From: an uncultured Christensenella sp.
GTDB taxonomy: Bacteria > Bacillota > Clostridia > Christensenellales > UBA1242
DNA: 8,395 nt
Direction: 5' to 3'
Assembly: GCA_949295755.1 (NCBI GenBank)
Contig: CASFMG010000055.1
Coordinates: 1 to 8,395, forward strand
The position numbers were made by a program, and so were the translations under genes. The notes beneath the pieces were generated by a model that was given only the letters and a program-made list of their open reading frames with translations, had not been told where the DNA came from and searched no databases. Below, piece by piece: positions 1 to 5,651 of the stretch (positions are counted from its first letter, which is position 1; each line of letters begins with the position of its first letter).

Positions 1-2204
1 GATAAATTGAATTGTTGTGGTGCATTTAATTTTGTTATTGTTATGCTGTTTGTTTGTGAATCAAATATCAATTCGTTGTCTGCATTTAATGCTTTTACGC
101 TAACCACATAATCGCCCGATTGCAAAAGTTTTTGTGTTAAATCTATCGTTATAGTTTCTTGTGAATTGTCAAATACTAACGGCTGTGAATTTATTGTAAT
201 TTCATAATTGTTTGCATAACTCACTTTATTTATTGTTAATATTTTTGTTTCAACATCAAAACTCATTGTTGGAGTGTTGAGTAAAAGTTCGATTTCAAAA
301 TCTACTTGTGCATAATTAAAACTGTCTAAATACAAAACTCCACCATTGTTTGAACCAACGGCTTTTACAAAGAAACTATATTTTCCAAATTCAAAATTAT
401 CAATAGATACAAGAGTTGATGATGTTGTGTTTTCTTGAAACATATCGCTGTTTTTTGTTATGTAATATTTGTATCCGTTTGCAGTAGATACTGCGTTCCA
501 ACTAATTGATTTTGGTCCGTCTTCTTCGTTTAAAATTGCATCAACATCTCCTTGTCGTACCACACTTATAATTGTTTTGCTTGGTAAAATAAATGTCTCA
601 GAAGAAGTTGATGTTGAACTTGATGCTGTTATTACAACTTGATATGCTCCACTTGTATTAAATATAGTGTTTACATCTCCATAAGAACCATCACTTTGTT
701 TTACAAGTGTTTTTTCTAAATCGTCTTTAATATAAGAAATAGAATATGTATCGGCATTTTCTACTTCGCTAAAAGTTATGTAATATTTGTTGTCTTTTAC
801 ACTTTGAATAATTGATGAAGTATCAATTCCTGCTAATTGCAAAAGCGTTATTGTGTTTGACACATCTGCGTTTATTTCTTTGTTGTTTTGTGCATAAACA
901 TATGCATTAACTGAATAAGCGCCAATGTTCGTTTTATCAAACACATAAGAACCATTTACAAGTTCAATTTTTTCAACACTGTTTTTGTAAGTTATTTCAA
1001 GTTCAATCTTCTTTCCGTCATAATTTGCAACTGACAATGTTTTTGTTAATGGATTAAACGATAATGTTGCTTTTTCAAGTTTTATAACATCAGTCAAAAC
1101 ACTTATATTTTCACTAGATAAAAATTCTTCACTATCGCTAACTGCTTGAATTTGTATTGTATTGTATGTTCCAGCAGTAATTCCTGTTAATGAATAACTG
1201 CCACCACTTACAACTTCTTTTGAAACAACATTGTTTACATCTGTTCTTATAATTTCATAATGAAAATCGCCTTTTTGAGAATTATCCCAAGTGATTACAC
1301 CATTATCTATACTTAAAGCAGGAGCATATAGTCTTGTCCATACTTTTTTATCGCTTTCGCTTGATGCTACAATATCGTTGCCACTTAAAGTTGAAGTTTG
1401 ACTAATAACTGAAACAACAAACTCTTCTTGTTTTGAAATATTTTGTGTGGTAAGGTCAATAATCATTTCTTTTTTTGTGGTTGGCTTAGACAAAACTCCA
1501 TTTATGTTTACAACAAAAGTCGCAATATCTTCACTTGCTTCCCAACTGAGTGTTTTTGTTTCATCATCATAAGTTAAATTATATGGTTTTTCTAATTTTG
1601 TTAAAACAATGCTTTCGCTGTAATCTGAGCCCTGATATACTGTTGTTTTATTTGATACAAATGAATTGCATTTTACTCGTATTTCATAGACACCACTTTC
1701 TTGAAGTTGATATTTGTTGTCGCCAATTACAATTTCTTCTTTTGTTGTATCGTTTGATTTAATTTCTACTGTGTATGAATTTACTTGTTGAATATCATTT
1801 CCGATTTTTACAAGCACGTGGTTCCAAGTAATAAAACCATTTTGTTTATCGTACATAAGCCCCATAGGTACATCACATACTATTGCTTCGCCATTAACCT
1901 TAATTTCAAGATTTGCTCTTTTATCTTCATATGATGCCTGAACAAAAGTTGTGCCTTGACCCACTGCTGTTGCTTTTCCGTCAATTAAAGAGATAACAGA
2001 ACTATCTATAGATTTTAACGAAACATCTTGTGCTTTTATGCCTTCAACTTTTAACTGTGAGTACACATCAAGTTCATCTCCAATGTTCATTTCAATATAT
2101 TCACTATTAAAACTTATGCTTGCATTATTTTGGTTACAAGCACCAAACACTGAAACCGAAAATACACAAAATATCACCAATATGTACGGAACAATTTTTT
2201 TCAT
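1..2204 (-). CDS. Large secreted lipoprotein with Big_2-like and tandem Fn3-like modules (3' end outside window)
   Basis: The frame is open from an ATG at 2204 to the left edge (734 codons, no stop), so the C-terminus is missing. The start is supported by GGAG at 2211-2214, 6 nt upstream. Residues 1-22 form a signal peptide (MKK, then a hydrophobic stretch) ending in V-F-G-A-C23. This is a lipobox-like site with F instead of the usual L/V/I at -3, so lipid attachment at Cys23 is likely but not certain. Residues about 30-110 resemble a bacterial Ig-like Big_2 domain, including the typical G-K-A-T-A-V-G-Q-G-T segment. After that come about seven fibronectin-III-like modules. Their marker strand, I/L-T/S-W with a later Y-x-V/I-x-I, has W127, W221, W306, V392 (W lost), F478, W569 and I658 at that position, giving a period of 85-94 residues. 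No catalytic domain is visible. The protein is probably a surface-anchored adhesin or polymer-binding protein; an enzymatic or anchoring domain could lie in the missing part. The architecture is confident; the substrate is unknown. Confidence 0.85.
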   Translation of the reverse strand, partial: MKKIVPYILVIFCVFSVSVFGACNQNNASISFNSEYIEMNIGDELDVYSQLKVEGIKAQDVSLKSIDSSVISLIDGKATAVGQGTTFVQASYEDKRANLEIKVNGEAIVCDVPMGLMYDKQNGFITWNHVLVKIGNDIQQVNSYTVEIKSNDTTKEEIVIGDNKYQLQESGVYEIRVKCNSFVSNKTTVYQGSDYSESIVLTKLEKPYNLTYDDETKTLSWEASEDIATFVVNINGVLSKPTTKKEMIIDLTTQNISKQEEFVVSVISQTSTLSGNDIVASSESDKKVWTRLYAPALSIDNGVITWDNSQKGDFHYEIIRTDVNNVVSKEVVSGGSYSLTGITAGTYNTIQIQAVSDSEEFLSSENISVLTDVIKLEKATLSFNPLTKTLSVANYDGKKIELEITYKNSVEKIELVNGSYVFDKTNIGAYSVNAYVYAQNNKEINADVSNTITLLQLAGIDTSSIIQSVKDNKYYITFSEVENADTYSISYIKDDLEKTLVKQSDGSYGDVNTIFNTSGAYQVVITASSSTSTSSETFILPSKTIISVVRQGDVDAILNEEDGPKSISWNAVSTANGYKYYITKNSDMFQENTTSSTLVSIDNFEFGKYSFFVKAVGSNNGGVLYLDSFNYAQVDFEIELLLNTPTMSFDVETKILTINKVSYANNYEITINSQPLVFDNSQETITIDLTQKLLQSGDYVVSVKALNADNELIFDSQTNSITITKLNAPQQFNL

Positions 2205-2252
2205 ACTTTTCTCCAAATAAAAAATTACACAATTTTTAGTATCTTTCGATAT

Positions 2253-2282
2253 ATTCTAACACTATTTAATGTTTTTTATCAA
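2253..2282 (-). promoter_or_regulatory. Predicted sigma-A promoter of the lipoprotein gene
   Basis: Read on the minus strand, a -35 box TTGATA (2277-2282) and a -10 box TAGAAT (2253-2258) are separated by 18 bp. The expected start would be near 2246, giving a leader of about 42 nt before the ATG at 2204. A small TATC-GAAA-GATA element lies just downstream; its stem is only 4 bp, so I do not call a structure. In DNA this AT-rich such matches arise by chance, so confidence is moderate. Confidence 0.45.
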
Positions 2283-2364
2283 ACGAAATATAATAATATT
2301 CTACAAAATATTTATTTATAATAAACATAATTTTAATTTTTGCAATAAAAAAACAATATTATTT

Positions 2365-2390
2365 TTTGTTATTTTTGCAAAAATAACAAA
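2365..2390. repeat. 26-bp perfect palindrome, possible operator
   Basis: A perfect inverted repeat without spacer has 13 bp per arm (arm TTTGTTATTTTTG) centred between 2377 and 2378. On neither strand is it followed by an uninterrupted T-tract, so it is not a typical intrinsic terminator. It lies about 83 bp upstream of the predicted -35 box of the lipoprotein gene and its centre is exactly 50 bp from the centre of the palindrome at 2416-2439. A dimeric regulator site or a cruciform-prone element are both possible. The palindrome is seen directly; its function is inferred. Confidence 0.6.
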
Positions 2391-2404
2391 TATTTGATAA
2401 ATTA

Positions 2405-2439
2405 AATAAAATAAAAAAATGTTCAAATTTGAACATTTT
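2405..2439 (-). terminator. Intrinsic terminator of the rluA-like/ferritin-like operon
   Basis: Positions 2416-2439 are a perfect 24-bp palindrome (arm AAAATGTTCAAA). In the minus-strand transcript it folds into a hairpin followed by TTT-A-TTTT-A-TTT, about 55 nt after the stop codon of the ferritin-like gene. The stem has only two G-C pairs per arm, so it is weak by textbook standards but typical of an AT-rich genome. A role as an operator cannot be excluded because the arms meet without a spacer. Confidence 0.6.
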
Positions 2440-2485
2440 AAAAATCAACAAAAAAATATATTTTATTTTAAAAATCAACAAAAAA
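2435..2485. repeat. Two-copy short direct repeat, period 30 bp
   Basis: A 21-nt A-rich sequence (starting ATTTTAAAAATCAACA) occurs at 2435-2455 and again at 2465-2485, so the period is 30 bp. It sits between the ferritin-like stop codon and its terminator, with the first copy overlapping the terminator arm. It looks like a local tandem duplication; no function is evident. Confidence 0.6.
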
Positions 2486-2493
2486 TTGCCTTT

Positions 2494-2973
2494 TTATGTA
2501 TTATTATCGTATTTTTTTAACATATTTTTAAGCATTTCTTTGTGTTTTTGTTCATCAACCAAAATTATTTCTAATATGTTTTTTATTTCTTTTTCTATTA
2601 TTTTAGTAATTAAAATTTTATATGTAATTATTGATTTTTCTTTTAACTCTATTCCTCGCAAAATCATTTGTTTTATACCTTTATCATTTTCAATAATTTT
2701 TCCATTAAAAAATGTATTATTTGAAGAACAATAAACAGGGTCGCCACCTAGTTTTACAATGCATTCTCCCAGTAATTTATGATGTTCAATATCGTCTTGT
2801 GCAATTAAATAAAATTCGTCGACAAAATCATTGTCAAAACTAGACAGTGTATAACTGTCGTATAAAAATTGCATAAACATCATAGTTTCGCTATCATTAC
2901 CTGCATATGCTTCTTTTAATAAGTTTGCATAATACGAATTTGAAGATAAATGTTTTAACTGAGTTTTTGGCAT
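2494..2973 (-). CDS. Ferritin-like di-iron (rubrerythrin-related) protein, 159 aa
   Basis: A four-helix ferritin-like protein. With the ATG at 2973 as Met1, helix A (about 15-43) carries the A-G-N-D-S-E29 motif. Helix B (about 48-74) carries D61-I-E63-H64 and runs into L-G-G-D-P (75-79), a signature of a clostridial ferritin-like family. Helix C (about 98-127) carries E109 and E112, and helix D (about 127-149) carries E141-x-x-H144. These match the carboxylate/His di-iron ligand pattern, so a role in peroxide or oxygen defence, or metal handling, in the cytoplasm is likely. There is no C-terminal rubredoxin domain. The first ExxH motif appears as D61-x-x-H64 in this protein. The frame also opens at a TTG at 3033, but that would overlap the preceding gene and add an atypical hydrophobic N-terminus, so I chose the ATG. 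Its ribosome binding site is weak. The gene follows the pseudouridine synthase by 35 nt and probably shares its transcript. Confidence 0.75.
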   Translation of the reverse strand: MPKTQLKHLSSNSYYANLLKEAYAGNDSETMMFMQFLYDSYTLSSFDNDFVDEFYLIAQDDIEHHKLLGECIVKLGGDPVYCSSNNTFFNGKIIENDKGIKQMILRGIELKEKSIITYKILITKIIEKEIKNILEIILVDEQKHKEMLKNMLKKYDNNT

Positions 2974-3008
2974 AACATAAATTCTATATGTCAAAACAAA
3001 AAAAAGTG

Positions 3009-3857
3009 TTAAAAGAAATTTAAAAATGCACAACCCAGTTCCAACTTTACATCGTTTAAATACTTTAATTTATTATCATCTTTAATAAAAAATTGAATTT
3101 TATATGCTTGCAAAAGTTGAGTTTTTTGCTTATGCATTTTATTTAAATTTTTATCTCCATATTTTTCATCGCCAAGTATGGGCATACCATAGTGAGCAAG
3201 ATGTGCCCTAATTTGATGAGTTTTTCCTGCAATTATACAAACATTTAATAAATCTATATCGTTTTTGCTTTTTATTACACTATATTGTGTTTCAATGTAA
3301 ACAGAATTTTTTATACACTCATCAAAAATTTTAACTGTACTTAAACTTTTGTCTTTTAAAAGATAACTTTTTAATACATCTTCTTTGTTCTTTGACTTTT
3401 TTACAACAGCATAATAATATTTTTTTACGCAGTGATTTTTAAATATTTCTATTAGACTATTACAAATATTTTCGCTTTTTGCAAAAACAACTAATCCTGT
3501 TGTGTTTCTATCTAATCTATGAACCGGATAAATTTTTTGATGTTCTTTTTCATAATCTTGTTGTATATTAAATTCGCCATCACAAACTTCAATACCTTTT
3601 TGCTTATTAAACACAACTATATTGTCATCTTCATAAAAAACTTCATATTTTTTTTCTATTGTTTTGTCGTCTAAAAAAATTTCAACACTATTACCAACAC
3701 ATAATAAAACATTTTCTTTTGCACGCACGCCATCAATTTTGATGTCCTTTTCCCTTAATGCTTTGTTAAATTGAGAATATTTGTATTGTGGCAAATTGTC
3801 TTCCAAAAATTTAAGAAGTTTGTTTTGCTTTGTAACAATAAAACTATATTTTTTCAT
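3009..3857 (-). CDS. RluA-family 23S rRNA/tRNA pseudouridine synthase, 282 aa
   Basis: Isomerises uridine to pseudouridine in structured RNA, in the cytoplasm. An N-terminal S4-like RNA-binding domain (about 14-62, including Q-F-N-K-A-L-R-E-K-D-I-K-I-D-G) precedes the catalytic domain. That domain has H113-R-L-D-R-N-T-T-G-L with catalytic Asp116, the aromatic K-K-Y147 motif, G211-K-T-H-Q-I-R217-A-H-L-A, and L228-G-D-E-K-Y-G. All hallmark residues of the RluA/RluC/RluD group are present and the length is normal. The target uridine cannot be told from sequence, so I give no specific symbol. The ATG at 3857 has AAAAGG at 3864-3869, 6 nt upstream. It is the first gene of a likely two-gene operon with the ferritin-like protein and is transcribed divergently from the small membrane protein. 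Confidence 0.93.
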   Translation of the reverse strand: MKKYSFIVTKQNKLLKFLEDNLPQYKYSQFNKALREKDIKIDGVRAKENVLLCVGNSVEIFLDDKTIEKKYEVFYEDDNIVVFNKQKGIEVCDGEFNIQQDYEKEHQKIYPVHRLDRNTTGLVVFAKSENICNSLIEIFKNHCVKKYYYAVVKKSKNKEDVLKSYLLKDKSLSTVKIFDECIKNSVYIETQYSVIKSKNDIDLLNVCIIAGKTHQIRAHLAHYGMPILGDEKYGDKNLNKMHKQKTQLLQAYKIQFFIKDDNKLKYLNDVKLELGCAFLNFF

Positions 3858-3881
3858 AAAAAACCTTTTGTTCTATATTAC

Positions 3882-3910
3882 ATTATATAAGAATAAACTA
3901 TACTGTGCAA
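3882..3910 (-). promoter_or_regulatory. Sigma-A promoter of the pseudouridine synthase operon
   Basis: On the minus strand, TTGCAC (3905-3910) and a perfect TATAAT (3882-3887) are separated by exactly 17 bp. Transcription would start near 3875, about 18 nt upstream of the ATG at 3857, leaving just enough leader for the AAAAGG ribosome binding site. The box quality, spacing and distance to the start agree. Confidence 0.75.
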
Positions 3911-3966
3911 TCATTATAAACGAAATTAACAATTTTTTATAAAATAAAATAATTTGTTGTATTTTG

Positions 3967-3995
3967 TTGGAAAAAATAAAATCAAGATGTATAAT
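3967..3995 (+). promoter_or_regulatory. Sigma-A promoter and strong RBS of the small membrane protein
   Basis: TTGGAA (3967-3972) and TATAAT (3990-3995) are separated by 17 bp. The predicted start, near 4002, coincides with the beginning of a perfect AGGAGGG ribosome binding site (4002-4008), followed by 4 nt and the ATG at 4013. The leader would thus be only about 11 nt, consisting of little more than the Shine-Dalgarno sequence. The pairing suggests constitutive, strong expression. Confidence 0.75.
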
Positions 3996-4012
3996 ACTTA
4001 TAGGAGGGAAAA

Positions 4013-4255
4013 ATGGCAAATAAAAACGGATTTGTTGCAGCAATGGACGGACTTCCTTGGATTGTTAAAGTTCTTCTTTGCATTCCTGTTTTGGACATTG
4101 TTTGGGCAGTTTATCGTATTGTTAAAGGCGTAAGCAAAAAAGATGCATTTATGGTTGTTATAGGTGTGCTTTGGATTATTCCTGGTTGTGTATTCTGCTG
4201 GATTATTGACATTATTTGCACACTCTTTTTAGGAAGACCAAAATTCTTTGCATAA
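4013..4255 (+). CDS. Small two-helix membrane protein, 80 aa, unknown function
   Basis: I do not recognise the family. Two hydrophobic helices are visible: about 16-37 (from W-I-V-K-V-L-L-C) and about 45-73 (ending in C-W-I-I-D-I-I-C-T-L-F-L-G). They are joined by a short basic loop (R35, K38, K42, K43), which suggests a hairpin with the loop in the cytoplasm. The second helix has I-P57-G58-C, faintly like the P-G turn in Pmp3/YqaE-type small membrane proteins, but the rest of that family's pattern is missing. Cysteines 23, 59, 62 and 69 lie in or beside the membrane. The tail is basic (G-R-P-K-F-F-A). The near-consensus promoter, perfect ribosome binding site and own terminator show a real, probably well expressed single-gene unit. 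It could be a stress-related membrane peptide; this is not shown. Confidence 0.8.
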   Translation: MANKNGFVAAMDGLPWIVKVLLCIPVLDIVWAVYRIVKGVSKKDAFMVVIGVLWIIPGCVFCWIIDIICTLFLGRPKFFA

Positions 4256-4257
4256 AT

Positions 4258-4330
4258 AAAAAACCACTTCTTTTGACAAATTTTAATATTATTGTATATT
4301 AGATTGTCAAATCTAGTGGTTTTTTATTTT
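4258..4330 (+). terminator. Compound intrinsic terminator after the small membrane protein
   Basis: The outer stem is 11 bp (AAAAAACCACT at 4258-4268 with AGTGGTTTTTT at 4315-4325). An internal loop of about 4 nt on each side follows, then an inner 7-bp stem (TTGACAA at 4273-4279 with TTGTCAA at 4304-4310). A possible further AATAT/ATATT pairing lies in the apical loop. A T-rich tail continues to 4330. It starts 3 nt after the stop codon. The inner region also reads as a promoter, listed separately. Confidence 0.85.
4273..4300 (+). promoter_or_regulatory. Possible upstream promoter of the phosphorylase, inside the terminator hairpin
   Basis: TTGACA (4273-4278, perfect -35) and TATATT (4295-4300, 5 of 6) are separated by 16 bp. 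Both lie between the arms of the terminator. A transcript starting near 4307 would contain only part of the right arm, so it could not form the hairpin and would run into the phosphorylase gene with a leader of about 65 nt. The -35 box doubles as the inner stem, which may fully explain its presence. Confidence 0.35.
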
Positions 4331-4336
4331 TATAAT

Positions 4337-4365
4337 TTGACATACTTATTTTTTATTTTTAAAAT
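4337..4365 (+). promoter_or_regulatory. Sigma-A promoter of the phosphorylase, predicted leaderless start
   Basis: A perfect -35 box TTGACA (4337-4342), a 17-bp spacer and a -10 box TAAAAT (4360-4365, 5 of 6) are present. The expected start site, 7 nt beyond the last -10 base, is 4372, the A of the ATG. There is no Shine-Dalgarno sequence in the preceding 20 nt, which agrees with a leaderless mRNA. Confidence 0.6.
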
Positions 4366-4371
4366 ATAATT

Positions 4372-5616
4372 ATGATAGATATAAATAAATTAGCAGAAAA
4401 AATAAAAAATAAAGTTGCATTAACAAAAATTGAAATTTATGAAGCGGTTGAGAATTACACAAAAAATAGAATTTCTGACGAGCAATTTTTACCATTTATA
4501 AAAGCAATATACGAATATGATATATCAGATAAAGAATTATATTATTTAACAATGGCAATGCTAGATAGTGGCGAAAAACTAGATTTAACCAATTTAAAAA
4601 GTGTTGTAGATAAACATTCAACGGGTGGAGTAAGCGATACCACAACAATAATAATTGTACCAATTTGTGCAAGTCTAAACACAAAAATGCTTAAACTTAG
4701 TGGACGGGGTCTTGGGTTTACAGGTGGAACTTGCGACAAACTTGAAAGTTTTAAAGGTTACAAAACAGATATTGATATACAAAAAGCAATTCAACTAGTA
4801 CAACAAAATGGTGGTTGTATGCTTACAACATCAAAAGAACTCGCCCCAGCCGATAAAAAAATTTATGCACTTAGAAACAAAACTGGACTTGTTGATAATA
4901 TTAATCTTATTGCTTCATCAATTATGAGTAAAAAACTCGCTTGTGGTGCAAACATTATTGTACTTGATGTAAAATACGGAAATGGAGCATTTATGCCCGA
5001 TAAAAAAAGTGCAAAAATACTTGGCAAAAAAATGCAAAAAATTGGAAAATATGCAAACAAAAAAGTGAAAATTGTATTAGGCAAAATGAACCAACCACTA
5101 GGTTTTAATGTTGGTCCAAAACTTGAAACAATGGAAGCAATAAACATTTTAAAAGGCAAAGAGAAATCAAATTTATATTATGATAGCATAAAACTTGCAT
5201 CAATTTGTGTTAGTTTAGATAAACATATTCCATATTTTGTTGCAAAACACAAAGTAAAAAAGGTAATAAAAAATCAAACTGCATTAAACAAACTCAAAAC
5301 AATGGTTAGTTGTCAAGATGGAAGTTTAGATTTATTTAATCAAGAATACAAAACACCTACTCTTGTTATAAAATCCAATAAAAACGGAAAAGTTGTTTTC
5401 TTTAATACAAAAGAAATTGGCAATATAGTTGCACAAATGGGCACAGTAAAACTAGAAGAAAATGATACAATAAATTATGACAACGGAATTAGAACTTTTC
5501 ATAAAATTGGAAACAAAGTAAAAACCAATGAACCTATTTTTTACATTTATGCGAGTTCTAAATCTATGGCAAAAGAAGTTGGCAATAAATTAAAAAAATG
5601 CATAGAAATTAAATAA
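4372..5616 (+). CDS. pdp: Pyrimidine-nucleoside phosphorylase (Pdp/DeoA family), 414 aa
   Basis: Splits uridine, thymidine or deoxyuridine with phosphate into base and (deoxy)ribose-1-phosphate, for nucleoside salvage in the cytoplasm. The N-terminal helical domain (about 1-65) is followed by V-V-D-K81-H82-S83-T-G-G (phosphate/catalytic loop), S110-G-R-G-L-G-F-T-G-G-T120, A-L-R168, and A-S-S183-I-M-S-K187-K. By alignment from memory these match K84, H85, S86, S113, T123, R171, S186 and K190 of E. coli thymidine phosphorylase, with a constant offset of 3, so all catalytic and ligand residues are kept. Three usually conserved positions differ: S88 for Gly in G-V-G-D, F116 for His in L-G-H-T-G-G, and M-G-T-V-K (356-360) for the C-terminal G-A-G-R. 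It is a little shorter than the usual 430-440 residues. The start fits the family N-terminus but has no ribosome binding site. The symbol follows Firmicute usage; deoA-type specificity is equally possible. Confidence 0.92.
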   Translation: MIDINKLAEKIKNKVALTKIEIYEAVENYTKNRISDEQFLPFIKAIYEYDISDKELYYLTMAMLDSGEKLDLTNLKSVVDKHSTGGVSDTTTIIIVPICASLNTKMLKLSGRGLGFTGGTCDKLESFKGYKTDIDIQKAIQLVQQNGGCMLTTSKELAPADKKIYALRNKTGLVDNINLIASSIMSKKLACGANIIVLDVKYGNGAFMPDKKSAKILGKKMQKIGKYANKKVKIVLGKMNQPLGFNVGPKLETMEAINILKGKEKSNLYYDSIKLASICVSLDKHIPYFVAKHKVKKVIKNQTALNKLKTMVSCQDGSLDLFNQEYKTPTLVIKSNKNGKVVFFNTKEIGNIVAQMGTVKLEENDTINYDNGIRTFHKIGNKVKTNEPIFYIYASSKSMAKEVGNKLKKCIEIK

Positions 5617-5647
5617 AAAAATGCAAACAGATTGTTTGCATTTTTTA
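5615..5647. terminator. Bidirectional terminator between convergent genes
   Basis: A 9-bp core stem (ATGCAAACA at 5621-5629 with TGTTTGCAT at 5633-5641) is extended by A-tract/T-tract pairing to about 14 bp around a 3-nt loop (GAT). T-runs follow on both strands. It overlaps the phosphorylase stop codon and lies directly after the stop of the AT-hook gene at 5652 on the other strand, so it serves both. Confidence 0.9.
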
Positions 5648-5651
5648 TTTT

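Noticed and set aside
1550..2220. Two short plus-strand frames antisense to the lipoprotein gene
   Set aside because: They have no expression signals, and the minus strand carries a signal peptide, Ig-like and Fn3-like modules in one uninterrupted frame.
2429..2734. Plus-strand frame of about 100 codons antisense to the ferritin-like gene
   Set aside because: It starts in the terminator palindrome, has no ribosome binding site, and its N-terminal repeat only reflects the direct repeat at 2435-2485; the minus-strand frame has clear ferritin-like motifs.
2974..3033. TTG start at 3033 for the ferritin-like protein, adding a hydrophobic N-terminus
   Set aside because: It would overlap the preceding gene, lacks a convincing ribosome binding site, and cytoplasmic ferritin-like proteins do not carry such a segment; the ATG at 2973 fits better.
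4234..4255. G-R-P-K at the end of the small membrane protein as an AT-hook
   Set aside because: A single G-R-P-K without flanking R-G and next to hydrophobic residues is not an AT-hook; resemblance to the array is chance.
4496..5159. Several minus-strand frames of 60-100 codons inside the phosphorylase gene
   Set aside because: They are antisense to a strongly conserved gene, have no ribosome binding sites and encode hydrophobic low-complexity sequence.
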